From Marinobacterium stanieri (GTDB lineage Bacteria; Pseudomonadota; Gammaproteobacteria; Pseudomonadales; Balneatricaceae), in NCBI RefSeq assembly GCF_900155945.1, contig NZ_FTMN01000004.1, positions 124,001-188,000 of the forward strand: DNA of 64,000 nt, written 5' to 3'. Under the pieces are notes generated by a model that was not told the DNA's origin, searched no databases, and saw only the letters and a list, made by a program, of their open reading frames with translations. This document shows positions 55,853-64,000 of the stretch, in pieces. Numbering within the stretch: position 1 is the first letter of the stretch; each line of letters opens with the position of its first letter. Made by a program: the position numbers and the translations under genes.

Positions 55853-57913
55853 ATGCGCAAATGGTTATTTGGACTCCTCCTGATCACCACCCTGCTGCCT
55901 CTGCTGGCCTGGCTCAGCCTGCCCTGGACCGGTCAGTACCTGTTGCGTGAATGGCTGCTGGAACAGGGATTTTCCGCTCCGGCACTGACCTTCGGCCACC
56001 CGTCCTGGCAGGCGTTCGACATCGATCATATTGCCGTCTCACGTCAGCAGGATGGACAGACCCTGAGCCTGGAAGCTCAGAATATCCAGCTCAGCTTTGA
56101 CCCTGTGGCGCTTTTACGCGGACAGCTGAAAGAGCTTCGGGTGGACAAGGTCCACCTTGCGCTTGAAGGAACCGCCACCAGCCAGACAACCGAAACAACA
56201 GACAGCCATTTTGATCTCAGCACCTTGCAGTTGGACCAACTGTTCCGTTTCGCCCCCTCTAACCGCCTGGTAGTCGCCCAGCTGCAGCTGGACGTGCGCC
56301 TCGATGAGCAACAGCACTGGTCCGCACGCGGCAACATCGACTTGGAACCAGAGCTGTTGCAAACCCGCCTTGCCCTTCAGTACCAACAACAGCCGCTTGG
56401 CTACCTGGACGCGACCCTGGACCCTGAGTTCAACCTGAGCCTGGGGTTGAGTCACAATCAGGCGGTCATCACTCAGGGGCAATACCGGCTGAAGCCAGGC
56501 GCCAAACAATGGCTGGTCGAGGCTCATCAGTCTCTCAACCTGAATGCCGCCAAAGCCTGGGCACCGCTGACAGGCCTAACCCTGCCTGCCGACATCCAGC
56601 CGCTCAGCGGCGAACTGGGTATAGATACCCGTGTACGACTGCCGGCCCAGCTGCCACTGCAACCCGATTCTCTGCTTCAAGCCGTCGAGCTGGATTACCG
56701 CCTCAAGGGCCAGCTGCACCATGCTGAACACGAAAGTTTCACAGCTGCAACGCTGCTACTGGACACTCAAGGAACACTGAGCCAGCTGCAGCTGAAAAGC
56801 AGGTTCAATGACACCCGTTTACAGATACAGCAGCCGCTGGCCCAGCCCCTGAGCCCAGAGCTACAACTGAACGGCTCGCTGGATCTGAACTTGAGCAACC
56901 TGAGCTCGAGCTTCGACGGTGTAATTGCATCGGCTCAACTGCCAGCTCCCTTGAATCTGAAGGCCAATGTGGACCTATCCAAACCGCACGGCCGCATCAA
57001 TTTCAACCTGCCCGCATTTTCCCTGCAGCAGGCAATGTCGCTCTACGCCCCCTTACTGCCTGCCAGCCTCAAGCCATTACAGATTCAGAGTGGCAGTACC
57101 GAGATGAACGGCTGGCTGGCCATCAACTATCAGGACTGGCACCTTAAAGCCAGCCCGCGCCTGTCTGACCTGAGCCTCAGCTGGGATGAAACCACCCAGG
57201 TACAGGGAGTCAGCCTCACAACTGATCTGGAGCTCAATCAAAGCTTTAACCTCACCGGGCAGGGCTCACTGGATGTGCAACAGACCGATTCCGGCATCCG
57301 CATTTACGGCCCGCGCGTCGATTTCAAGTTGAATGGACAGCTGCCGGAAGAGATCCAGCTGTCACTGTCACCGTTCAGCCTGTCGGTACTGGATGGCATC
57401 ATTGCCTTGCCGGCCCTGACATTTAACCCTCTGCACCCGACTATCGATACGCGCGTGGCGGTAGCGGCACTGGATCTGCAGGATATTCTCGCGCTGTATC
57501 CTCAGGAGGGGCTGTATGGCAGCGGCATGCTGGGTGGCGAGTTGCCCATTCGGATTGATGGTGATCGTGTTGAAATCAACAACGGTCAGCTGCTGAGTTC
57601 AGCCGAAGGCGGCGTGATCCGCTATCAGCCCACACCGGAAATTGCCCTGATGGGCCAGCAGAACCCGGGCGTCAAAATGGCCTTGAATGCACTGACCGAT
57701 CTGAGATTTGAGTTGCTGGACCTTGGCTTCGATTATCAGCCCGACGGCGACGCCTTTTTCCGTGCACGCCTCAAGGGCTATAACCCTGACTGGCAACAGG
57801 GACGCCCGATCGACCTGAACCTGAATATTGAAGAGAACCTGCTGGACCTCTGGCGCACACTGCAATTGAGTAACCAGGTGACTGACACTATCGACAGGCG
57901 CTTTCAGCGGTAA
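55853..57913 (+). CDS. ydbH: YdbH family intermembrane lipid-transport protein
   Basis: 686 residues. One N-terminal membrane helix (residues 4-24) is followed by a long repeating beta-rich periplasmic region, the AsmA-like layout of YdbH. It is shorter than E. coli YdbH. With YhdP and TamB, YdbH bridges the envelope to move phospholipids to the outer membrane. ynbE and ydbL follow at once, as in E. coli, which supports the call more than local similarity does. Confidence 0.85.
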   Translation: MRKWLFGLLLITTLLPLLAWLSLPWTGQYLLREWLLEQGFSAPALTFGHPSWQAFDIDHIAVSRQQDGQTLSLEAQNIQLSFDPVALLRGQLKELRVDKVHLALEGTATSQTTETTDSHFDLSTLQLDQLFRFAPSNRLVVAQLQLDVRLDEQQHWSARGNIDLEPELLQTRLALQYQQQPLGYLDATLDPEFNLSLGLSHNQAVITQGQYRLKPGAKQWLVEAHQSLNLNAAKAWAPLTGLTLPADIQPLSGELGIDTRVRLPAQLPLQPDSLLQAVELDYRLKGQLHHAEHESFTAATLLLDTQGTLSQLQLKSRFNDTRLQIQQPLAQPLSPELQLNGSLDLNLSNLSSSFDGVIASAQLPAPLNLKANVDLSKPHGRINFNLPAFSLQQAMSLYAPLLPASLKPLQIQSGSTEMNGWLAINYQDWHLKASPRLSDLSLSWDETTQVQGVSLTTDLELNQSFNLTGQGSLDVQQTDSGIRIYGPRVDFKLNGQLPEEIQLSLSPFSLSVLDGIIALPALTFNPLHPTIDTRVAVAALDLQDILALYPQEGLYGSGMLGGELPIRIDGDRVEINNGQLLSSAEGGVIRYQPTPEIALMGQQNPGVKMALNALTDLRFELLDLGFDYQPDGDAFFRARLKGYNPDWQQGRPIDLNLNIEENLLDLWRTLQLSNQVTDTIDRRFQR

Positions 57914-57996
57914 CCGTTCGTGAATTATTCAGGTATTCTTGTGTCCAATGGACTTAATAAGCATTTGCAACCAACACTGACACTGGAAGGTACCCC

Positions 57997-58191
57997 ATGC
58001 CACGTTCCCTGTTGCCACTGACACTACCGGCGCTGCTCCTGGTACTTGCCGGTTGTACCCCCACCGTACAGGTTGCGGCACCGGCAGAGCCGATCACCAT
58101 CAACCTGAACGTCAAAATCAAGCATGAGATTCTGGTCAAGGTTGACCGTGAAATCGATGACATGCTCGACGAAAACAGTGAACTTTTCTGA
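57997..58191 (+). CDS. ynbE: YnbE-like lipoprotein
   Basis: 64 residues. A signal peptide with lipobox LAGC (Cys at residue 19) is followed by ITINLNVKIKHEILVKVDREID, the YnbE family pattern. In E. coli YnbE multimerises at the outer membrane as the partner of YdbH. Its stop overlaps the ribosome site of ydbL. Confidence 0.9.
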   Translation: MPRSLLPLTLPALLLVLAGCTPTVQVAAPAEPITINLNVKIKHEILVKVDREIDDMLDENSELF

Positions 58192-58201
58192 GGTGGCTAT
58201 C

Positions 58202-58540
58202 ATGAAACTTCGCACACCGCGCATTCTGGCCAGCGCATTTTTGGCTCTGGTCTTCAGCCTGCCGGCGCACGCCCTTTCCCTGGATGATGCCAAACAACAG
58301 GGCCTGGTAGGTGAACGTGCAACCGGTTACCTCGGTATTGTCACCGGCTCACCCAATGCCGAATTGAAACGCATGGTCGACGAGATCAACCGCAAGCGCC
58401 AGGCGCTCTATCAGGACAAGGCCAGCAAGGCCGGTGTTGCCATTGATATCATGGAACTGCGCACCGGTCAGCGTCTGCAGGAACGCGCCCCGGCCGGGGA
58501 ATATATTCAGGATCAAAACGGACAATGGCAGCGTAAATAA
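58202..58540 (+). CDS. ydbL: YdbL family periplasmic protein (DUF1318)
   Basis: 112 residues. A signal peptide ends at AHA (residue 22), then LSLDDAKQQGLVGERATGYLG, the DUF1318 signature, and ends GEYIQDQNGQWQRK. In E. coli YdbL modulates the YdbH-YnbE bridge. ATG 58202 follows GAGGTGG. The lpxR-like gene starts on the next base after its stop. Confidence 0.93.
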   Translation: MKLRTPRILASAFLALVFSLPAHALSLDDAKQQGLVGERATGYLGIVTGSPNAELKRMVDEINRKRQALYQDKASKAGVAIDIMELRTGQRLQERAPAGEYIQDQNGQWQRK

Positions 58541-59581
58541 ATGCCGACACGGAAATTGCTGGGCATCAGTGCGCTGATGCTCATCCCTGGGCTGGCTCAA
58601 GCCCAGGCAGAGGACCACTGGACCACCAACCTCTACTTTGAAAATGATCTGTTCCGTGAGACCGACCAGCAGTACACCAACGGTGTGCGTCTGTCCTGGG
58701 TTTCGCCGGCTATCGACAACTTCATTGATGACCCCAACCTGCCGGACTGGATGCGTGGCGCCAATCGCTGGTTGAGCCCACTGGACCCGGAACCGGTCAA
58801 GCTGGGCGAGGATGTAAGCCGGCGCATGATCTTCACCCTGGGCCAACAGATCTACACGCCCAAGGACCGAGACCGCACCACGCTGGATCCGGATGATCGC
58901 CCCTATGCCGGCTGGCTTTACGCGGGGTTTGGCTTTCACACGCAAACACGTGACCGAATGAATTCCTTTGAAGCCAATCTTGGCGTGGTTGGCCCCGCCT
59001 CACTGGCGCAGGAAGCACAGGACTTTATCCACGACCTGCGCGACTTCGAGAAATTCAAAGGCTGGGATAACCAACTGGAAAATGAGCCGGGGATTCAGCT
59101 GATCTACGAACATAAATACCGCTGGATTCGCCATGCCATCACCCCGGACTGGGAGCAGGAAGTGATCCTGCACGCCGGTGGCAGCCTGGGTAATGTCGCC
59201 ACCTACCTCAATGGTGGCTTCGAGTACCGTCTGGGCTATCATCTGCCTCATGACTTCGGCACCTCGGCCCTTCGCCCCGGCGGGGATAACAGTGTGCCGC
59301 GCCAGGGGGACCCACGCCTGAAAATCCAGCAATGGGGCATTCATGCGTTCGCGTCCGTAGATGCGCGCTACATGGCCCATGATATTTTTCTGGATGGCAA
59401 CACCTGGCGCGACAGTCACAGCGTAGAGCGCAAGCCCTGGGTCGCGGACGCTGCCTTCGGTGTTGCCGCAACCTACGAGCGTTGGAAGCTTTCCTACTCA
59501 CGCGTCTACCGAACGCGACAGTTTGAGAAGCAACCCGGCAGCCACAACTTTGGTTCGTTGGCCCTGAGCTACACATTTTAG
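58541..59581 (+). CDS. lpxR: Lipid A 3-O-deacylase, LpxR family
   Basis: 346 residues. A signal peptide (1-22, ending AQA) is followed by an outer-membrane beta-barrel ending in Phe. LYFENDLFRETDQQYTNGVRLSW supplies the Asn-Asp pair and Thr of the LpxR active site, and DDRPYAGWLYAGFGFH the adjacent loop. The enzyme removes the 3'-acyloxyacyl chain of lipid A. The ATG directly follows the ydbL TAA with no gap, so deacylation is tied to the lipid-transport operon. Confidence 0.9.
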   Translation: MPTRKLLGISALMLIPGLAQAQAEDHWTTNLYFENDLFRETDQQYTNGVRLSWVSPAIDNFIDDPNLPDWMRGANRWLSPLDPEPVKLGEDVSRRMIFTLGQQIYTPKDRDRTTLDPDDRPYAGWLYAGFGFHTQTRDRMNSFEANLGVVGPASLAQEAQDFIHDLRDFEKFKGWDNQLENEPGIQLIYEHKYRWIRHAITPDWEQEVILHAGGSLGNVATYLNGGFEYRLGYHLPHDFGTSALRPGGDNSVPRQGDPRLKIQQWGIHAFASVDARYMAHDIFLDGNTWRDSHSVERKPWVADAAFGVAATYERWKLSYSRVYRTRQFEKQPGSHNFGSLALSYTF

Positions 59582-59653
59582 CGGCCGCCGCTTACGTAGC
59601 TTACGGGTCTTTGCTATATTGAGCCCCCATAAACCCTTACAAAAAAAGTGATC

Positions 59654-60025
59654 ATGACCGATAGTACGCCGCTTAATATTCTATTGGTGGACGACAGCCG
59701 TATCGCTCGCCTCACCATGAAACACATGCTCCAGTCCCTGGAAATGTCATTGAACCTGCTGGAAGCAGGCTCCGCGGATGAGGCCGAGACGGTCCTGAGT
59801 ACCGAGCACGCCGATATTGCGCTGATCGACTTCAATATGCCGGGACGTGATGGTCTGGAGCTGGCGGCCGTGATCACCGAGCGCTATCCTCATATTCGTA
59901 TGGCCCTGGTAACTGCCAACATTCAGGACGCCCTGGCACAGCGTGCCCGCGACCTGGGTATGGAGTTTCTACCCAAACCTGCCTCAGTCGAACAACTTGG
60001 GGCCTTTATTCGACAGGATACCTGA
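59654..60025 (+). CDS. Single-domain response regulator
   Basis: 123 residues, receiver only: ILLVDDSRIARLTMK, phosphoacceptor Asp59 in IALIDFNMPG, Lys in FLPKPA. CheY-like, probably signalling by contact. It abuts the CheC-like gene with no gap, so the pair likely forms a phospho-signal and its phosphatase. Confidence 0.92.
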   Translation: MTDSTPLNILLVDDSRIARLTMKHMLQSLEMSLNLLEAGSADEAETVLSTEHADIALIDFNMPGRDGLELAAVITERYPHIRMALVTANIQDALAQRARDLGMEFLPKPASVEQLGAFIRQDT

Positions 60026-60649
60026 ATGGATCTCTTCAGCCCGGATGAACATGATCTGATTGTCGAGTTGATGAACCTGGGGGTGGGCCGCGCCGCCCAT
60101 GCCCTGTCCCAGCTGGTCAACGACGAAGTCCTACTGTCGGTTCCCAGGCTGGAGTTCATCTCGGTTCCCGAAGCCCAGGAAGCCTTCCGCAAGGATTTGC
60201 CTCCGTTTCTGGCAGGGGTGCTGCAGGATTTTGAAGGCTTTATCAGTGGCCGGGCAGCCCTGCTGTTCCCGGAAGCTCGCAGCCTTGAGCTGGTTAACGC
60301 CATGATCGGCGAAGAACTGAGCGCTGACGAAATCACCGAGCTGGAACAGGAAACCCTGGCCGAGCTGGGTAATATCCTGCTGAACCACTGCCTGGCTACC
60401 CTGGCCAACCAGCTTAAACAGCAGGTTAAAACGGATATCCCGCGCGCTTTCAACAGCAGTGTCAGCGAGCTGCCCTGTAACCTGAACCTTTCGGCAAACG
60501 ACCCCAACAACACCCTGGTGATGCTGGTCCAGATCGATTTCAGCCTCAGGCACAGCGCCTTGCGTGGCTATCTTGCATTTGTGATCGACCTGCAATCTGC
60601 CGACAGCTTCCTGCTTGCATTGAGGGAATACCTTGCTGAACTCCTCTGA
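60026..60649 (+). CDS. CheC-like phosphatase
   Basis: 207 residues. EHDLIVELMNLGVGRAAHALSQL is the first CheC motif and ETLAELGNILLNHCLATLAN the second, each with the Glu and Asn used to dephosphorylate CheY-like proteins. It starts immediately after the response regulator, its likely substrate. The next gene overlaps its end by 17 bases. Confidence 0.9.
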   Translation: MDLFSPDEHDLIVELMNLGVGRAAHALSQLVNDEVLLSVPRLEFISVPEAQEAFRKDLPPFLAGVLQDFEGFISGRAALLFPEARSLELVNAMIGEELSADEITELEQETLAELGNILLNHCLATLANQLKQQVKTDIPRAFNSSVSELPCNLNLSANDPNNTLVMLVQIDFSLRHSALRGYLAFVIDLQSADSFLLALREYLAELL

Positions 60650-62111
60650 CGCCATCGCCACCAGTCTGGATGATATTCTGGACAATATCGACTGCACCGA
60701 ACTGCTGCATAGTCTGGATGGTGGCGTGCTCTTGCTGGACCGTCAGTGTCGCATTGTTTTCTGTAACCGCTGGATCGCCCAGCACATTGGCCTGCCAGAG
60801 AAAGATCTTCTCGGCCGGACCCTGGCCCAGCTATTCCCTGGCATGCTGACGCCGGCACTGCAAAGCGCTATTGAAGATGCCTGCCTTAACCGTATGGGCC
60901 GGCTGCTCTCCTACCAGCTGCACAAACGCTTGTTGCCGCTCAAGCAGCGCACGGCCAAAGGTGAGCTGGGTGCCTTGCATCAGTCCATCCTGCTGAGACC
61001 GCTGACCCAAAGCGAGCTGACCCTGGTTCAGGTCCAGGACATCACCAACGCCGTTAAGCGTGAGCAGCACCTGCGTGCTAGCGAGCGAGTGCTACGTCTG
61101 GAACGGAAGGTACTGGAGTCCATCGCCACAGGCGATAACATGGAAGATGTGCTGGCCGAGATCTGCTACACCATCGAACGCCTCATTCCTAACTCCAACA
61201 GTGCCATCCTGCTGCTGAACGAGGATGGCAAGTCGCTGTCAGTGCGCTCTGCGCCTAGCCTGCCCGCGCAGTTTTTACACCGTCAAAGAGGCCTTTCCAT
61301 GGGCCCTGGTGGCACCACCTGTATCCAGTCAATCCAGCACCGCGCTCTGGTGGTCAGCCCCAACCTGATGGAAGACGAAGCCTGGCAGCCCCTGATCGAA
61401 GAAATTAAACGCACCAACATCAGTGCCTGCTGGGCACAGCCGATTATCGCGGCCTATGAAGAACCTCTGGGAGTACTGGCCTGCTACCCACAGCAGCCGG
61501 CGCAGCCCAACGAAACCGACAAACTGCTGCTGCAGCGTATGTCCAACCTGGCCGCCATTACTCTGGAGCGTCACAAGCGTATCGAGCGCATCCGCTTCCT
61601 CGCCATGCACGACCCGCTGACCGGTTTGCCTAACCGCAGCCTGCTGAACGAGTTACTGGGACGCAACCTGCGCCGGGCATGCCGCGAGGGCAACAAGTTC
61701 GCGCTCATGTTCATTGACCTGGACGGATTCAAGGAAATTAACGACCAGCATGGCCATGATGCCGGTGACGACCTGCTCTCGATTCTGTCAGGCCGCATGA
61801 CCGACCAGCTCCGAGGCACCGACACCTGCGCCCGTATCGGTGGCGATGAGTTTGTGGTGATGCTGGAAACCGTCCAGTCCGTGCAGGCCATTGAATCGGT
61901 GGCCCAGAAAATCCTCACCGCCATGAGCACCCCCGTACAACGTGGCCAGATGCAGCTACAGGTCTCCGCATCCATCGGCGTCGCCATTTATCCCGAGGAT
62001 GGCATGAGTGCAGATGCCCTGCTGACACAGGCAGATGATGCCATGTACAAGGCCAAATCGGCGGGCAAGAACTGCTGGCAGAGTGCCAGCGATCTCGGCT
62101 CAGAACAGTAG
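60633..62111 (+). CDS. Diguanylate cyclase with PAS and GAF domains
   Basis: 492 residues. A PAS-like domain (about 20-130), a GAF domain (165-320) and a GGDEF domain with intact GGDEF at 403-407. RGTD stands 5 residues before it, matching the product-inhibition I-site. It makes cyclic di-GMP. The start is a TTG at 60633 with AGGG upstream, inside the CheC gene. It may be switched by the upstream response regulator or by a ligand of its GAF domain. Confidence 0.92.
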   Translation: MLNSSDAIATSLDDILDNIDCTELLHSLDGGVLLLDRQCRIVFCNRWIAQHIGLPEKDLLGRTLAQLFPGMLTPALQSAIEDACLNRMGRLLSYQLHKRLLPLKQRTAKGELGALHQSILLRPLTQSELTLVQVQDITNAVKREQHLRASERVLRLERKVLESIATGDNMEDVLAEICYTIERLIPNSNSAILLLNEDGKSLSVRSAPSLPAQFLHRQRGLSMGPGGTTCIQSIQHRALVVSPNLMEDEAWQPLIEEIKRTNISACWAQPIIAAYEEPLGVLACYPQQPAQPNETDKLLLQRMSNLAAITLERHKRIERIRFLAMHDPLTGLPNRSLLNELLGRNLRRACREGNKFALMFIDLDGFKEINDQHGHDAGDDLLSILSGRMTDQLRGTDTCARIGGDEFVVMLETVQSVQAIESVAQKILTAMSTPVQRGQMQLQVSASIGVAIYPEDGMSADALLTQADDAMYKAKSAGKNCWQSASDLGSEQ

Positions 62112-62235
62112 CAGCGGCCCCTCGCGGCCAGTCCCGGTACTCACTGCTGACGCAACCACAGGTTCCGCTCCAACCCGAACCCTATCCCTGCTAAAATAGC
62201 GCCCATTTGATGAACAACTTGGGATTCCAATCAAG

Positions 62236-64000
62236 ATGAGTGAACAGAGCCTGTCGCCGCTGCATACCCTGGAACAGCAGGATGCCTTCATCAGCCGCCA
62301 TATCGGCCCATCTGCTGAAGAAACCGCTGCCATGCTGGAAACACTGGGCGTTGATAGCCTGGATACGCTGATCAACGAAACCGTGCCCGGCAGCATCATG
62401 GTGGAACAGCCAATTCCCCTGCCCGGTCCGAAAACCGAGCATCAGGCTCTGACCGAACTCAAAACGATTGCCCAGCAGAACCAGATCAAGCGCTCCCTGA
62501 TCGGCATGGGCTATGCCGATACGCTGGTGCCCAATGTTATCCTGCGTAATGTGCTGGAAAACCCGGGTTGGTATACCGCTTACACGCCTTATCAGCCGGA
62601 AGTTTCCCAGGGCCGCCTGGAAGCAATTTTGAACTTCCAGCAGGCCATTCTGGACCTGACCGGTCTGGACCTGGCCAACGCCTCACTGCTGGACGAAGCA
62701 ACCGCTGCCGCAGAAGCCATGACGCTGTGTAAGCGCATGAGCAAGGCCAAGAAAGCCAACGCCTTTCTGGTAGACGACCAGCTGCATCCGCAAACCATCA
62801 ACGTGATCCAGACCCGCGCCGAGCCGCTGGGCTACGATATAATCGTGGGTGATGTGGAAAGCCTGATCGACGAGCACGAAGCCTTTGGCGTGGTAGTTCA
62901 ATATCCGGGCACCCAGGGCAACATCCGCAATTTCGAACCTCTGATCGAGAAAGCACACGGCAAAAAAGCGCTGGTTTGCGCTGCTGCCGATCTGATGAGC
63001 CTGGTGCTGCTGAAATCACCGGGTGAAATGGGCGCCGATGTCGTCTTCGGCTCCGCCCAGCGCTTTGGCGTCCCCATGGGCTACGGCGGCCCGCACGCGG
63101 CATTCTTTGCCACCCGTGATGCATACAAGCGCTCCGTGCCCGGCCGTATCATCGGTGTGTCTGTTGATACCCGTGGCAACCCGGCCCTGCGCATGGCAAT
63201 GCAGACGCGCGAACAGCACATTCGCCGTGAGAAGGCGACCTCCAACATCTGTACCGCACAGGTGCTGCTGGCCAACATGGCCTCTTTCTACACCGTGTAT
63301 CATGGCCCCGAAGGCCTTAAAACCATCGCCAGCCGCATCCACCGCCTCACTGACCTGCTCGCCGCTGGCCTGCAGCAGAAAGGCATGGAACTGGCTCATG
63401 ACACCTGGTTTGACACGATCACCCTGAATGCAGGTGCCGTCCGTGACCAGCTGCTGCAGGCAGCACTGGAAGCCGGCTTCAACCTGCGCAAGCTGGGCGA
63501 TGACCAGATCGGCATTACCCTGGATGAGCGCAGTGACCGTGCTGAAATCGAAGCCCTGTGGACTGCCCTGTTGGGAGCTGGTCATGGCCTTGATATCGAG
63601 GCTTTGGATGCAGAACTGATCGCTCGCGGAGCGAGCTCCCAGAATACTGAGCAGCCTGCCGAAACATCTGAGGACTCCCCTGTGGGAGCGCACTCTGTGC
63701 GCGAAAGCATCCCGACAGAACTCAAACGCACCTCAGCTTTCCTGACCCACCCGGTATTCAACGAATACCACAGCGAAACCGAGATGCTGCGCTACCTCAA
63801 GCGCCTGGAAAACAAGGACCTGTCGCTGGCCCATAGCATGATCGCGCTGGGCTCCTGCACCATGAAGCTCAACGCCACTGCCGAGATGATCCCGGTAACC
63901 TGGCCCGAGTTTGGCGCACTGCACCCCTTCGCTCCGGTCGATCAGGCGCAGGGCTACAAAACGATGATCGATTCCCTGGAAGAGATGCTCAAGGCCATTA
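62236..64000 (+). CDS. gcvP: Glycine decarboxylase P-protein (3' end outside window)
   Basis: First 588 codons. N-terminal [45 protein letters not shown], and after the linker [23 protein letters not shown] and [10 protein letters not shown]-type region ([16 protein letters not shown]). It is the PLP enzyme that decarboxylates glycine in the cleavage system. Between residues about 460 and 495 lies an extra peptide encoded by a REP-like pair (63621-63707), in frame and without stops. No gcvT or gcvH is visible, and no glycine riboswitch upstream. Confidence 0.95.
   Translation, partial: MSEQSLSPLHTLEQQDAFISRHIGPSAEETAAMLETLGVDSLDTLINETVPGSIMVEQPIPLPGPKTEHQALTELKTIAQQNQIKRSLIGMGYADTLVPNVILRNVLENPGWYTAYTPYQPEVSQGRLEAILNFQQAILDLTGLDLANASLLDEATAAAEAMTLCKRMSKAKKANAFLVDDQLHPQTINVIQTRAEPLGYDIIVGDVESLIDEHEAFGVVVQYPGTQGNIRNFEPLIEKAHGKKALVCAAADLMSLVLLKSPGEMGADVVFGSAQRFGVPMGYGGPHAAFFATRDAYKRSVPGRIIGVSVDTRGNPALRMAMQTREQHIRREKATSNICTAQVLLANMASFYTVYHGPEGLKTIASRIHRLTDLLAAGLQQKGMELAHDTWFDTITLNAGAVRDQLLQAALEAGFNLRKLGDDQIGITLDERSDRAEIEALWTALLGAGHGLDIEALDAELIARGASSQNTEQPAETSEDSPVGAHSVRESIPTELKRTSAFLTHPVFNEYHSETEMLRYLKRLENKDLSLAHSMIALGSCTMKLNATAEMIPVTWPEFGALHPFAPVDQAQGYKTMIDSLEEMLKAI
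63621..63707. repeat. REP-like palindrome pair inside the gcvP coding sequence
   Basis: CGCTCGCGGAGCGAGCTCCC at 63621-63640 is identical to 14805-14824. The second element starts CCTGTGGGAGCGCACTC at 63679. They are 58 bases apart, against 56 in the first unit of the intergenic array, and the sequence between is related. It encodes the peptide from [11 protein letters not shown] to [11 protein letters not shown] in the gcvP frame. Confidence 0.9.

Noticed and set aside
62112-62235. Glycine riboswitch before gcvP
   Set aside because: The 124-base gap lacks the aptamer motifs.

Overview
The window looks like ordinary chromosome of a gammaproteobacterium, probably a marine Oceanospirillales/Pseudomonas-type organism. 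The grounds are the dnaX-ybaB-recR-rnd-ycgL-ycgN run, split pyruvate carboxylase genes with a divergent LysR gene as in Pseudomonas, the ycjXF and ydbH-ynbE-ydbL operons, a short 4.5S RNA and moderately high GC. The genus cannot be fixed from the sequence. I see no rRNA, tRNA, CRISPR array, prophage or insertion sequence. Both window edges cut a gene: a LysR gene at the left and gcvP at the right.

Layout. 0-2 kb: LysR regulator divergent from an SbtA-type bicarbonate permease. 2.1-5.8 kb: response regulator and hybrid histidine kinase, overlapping. 5.8-9.8 kb: photolyase, DUF2256 and DUF3429 proteins, then apeB and an FKBP lipoprotein on the minus strand. 9.9-14.7 kb: prc, an unknown membrane coiled-coil protein, and rpsA. 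14.7-15.8 kb: a gene-free stretch holding a five-copy, about 136-bp tandem array of REP-like palindromes. 15.8-20.1 kb: pycB/oadA and pycA with a divergent LysR. 20.1-24.9 kb: the dnaX operon, including an E. coli-like dnaX frameshift signal. 25-31 kb: Lrp-type regulator, an AGCS symporter gene interrupted by TGA, an M48 protease and ycjXF. 31-40 kb: isochorismatase/GlxA-type regulator pair, leishmanolysin-like protein, GMC oxidoreductase, ffs, LysE exporter, DUF2058 protein, double-receiver protein, ridA and dadA. 40-46.8 kb: HTH-receiver protein, a Zur-type promoter with folE2, tlyA, a GNAT-nitrilase fusion and ftsA-ftsZ. 47-54 kb: eptA convergent with PAP2 phosphatase/response regulator/sensor kinase, then a chemoreceptor. 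54-62 kb: K+ channel, O-methyltransferase, ydbH-ynbE-ydbL-lpxR, and a response regulator/CheC/diguanylate cyclase operon. 62.2 kb to the edge: gcvP.

Themes. (1) Two CbbR/CmpR-like LysR regulators each sit divergent from a bicarbonate-linked function (SbtA-type permease; pyruvate carboxylase). Both intergenic regions carry nearly the same 15-bp motif, TTATCTATRARTAAT, and a third, slightly diverged copy lies at the 3' end of the pyc operon. This suggests a small inorganic-carbon regulon. (2) Outer-membrane lipid remodelling recurs: eptA plus a two-component system plus a PAP2 phosphatase, and a LpxR-type deacylase fused tightly to a ydbH lipid-transport operon. (3) Signalling proteins are abundant: at least six receiver-domain genes, two histidine kinases, a chemoreceptor, CheC and a diguanylate cyclase.

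The most unusual observation is that the REP-like pair forming the intergenic array after rpsA also lies in frame inside gcvP, where it encodes an extra segment of roughly 30 residues between the two halves of the P-protein. This resembles the palindromic elements inserted into Rickettsia proteins.
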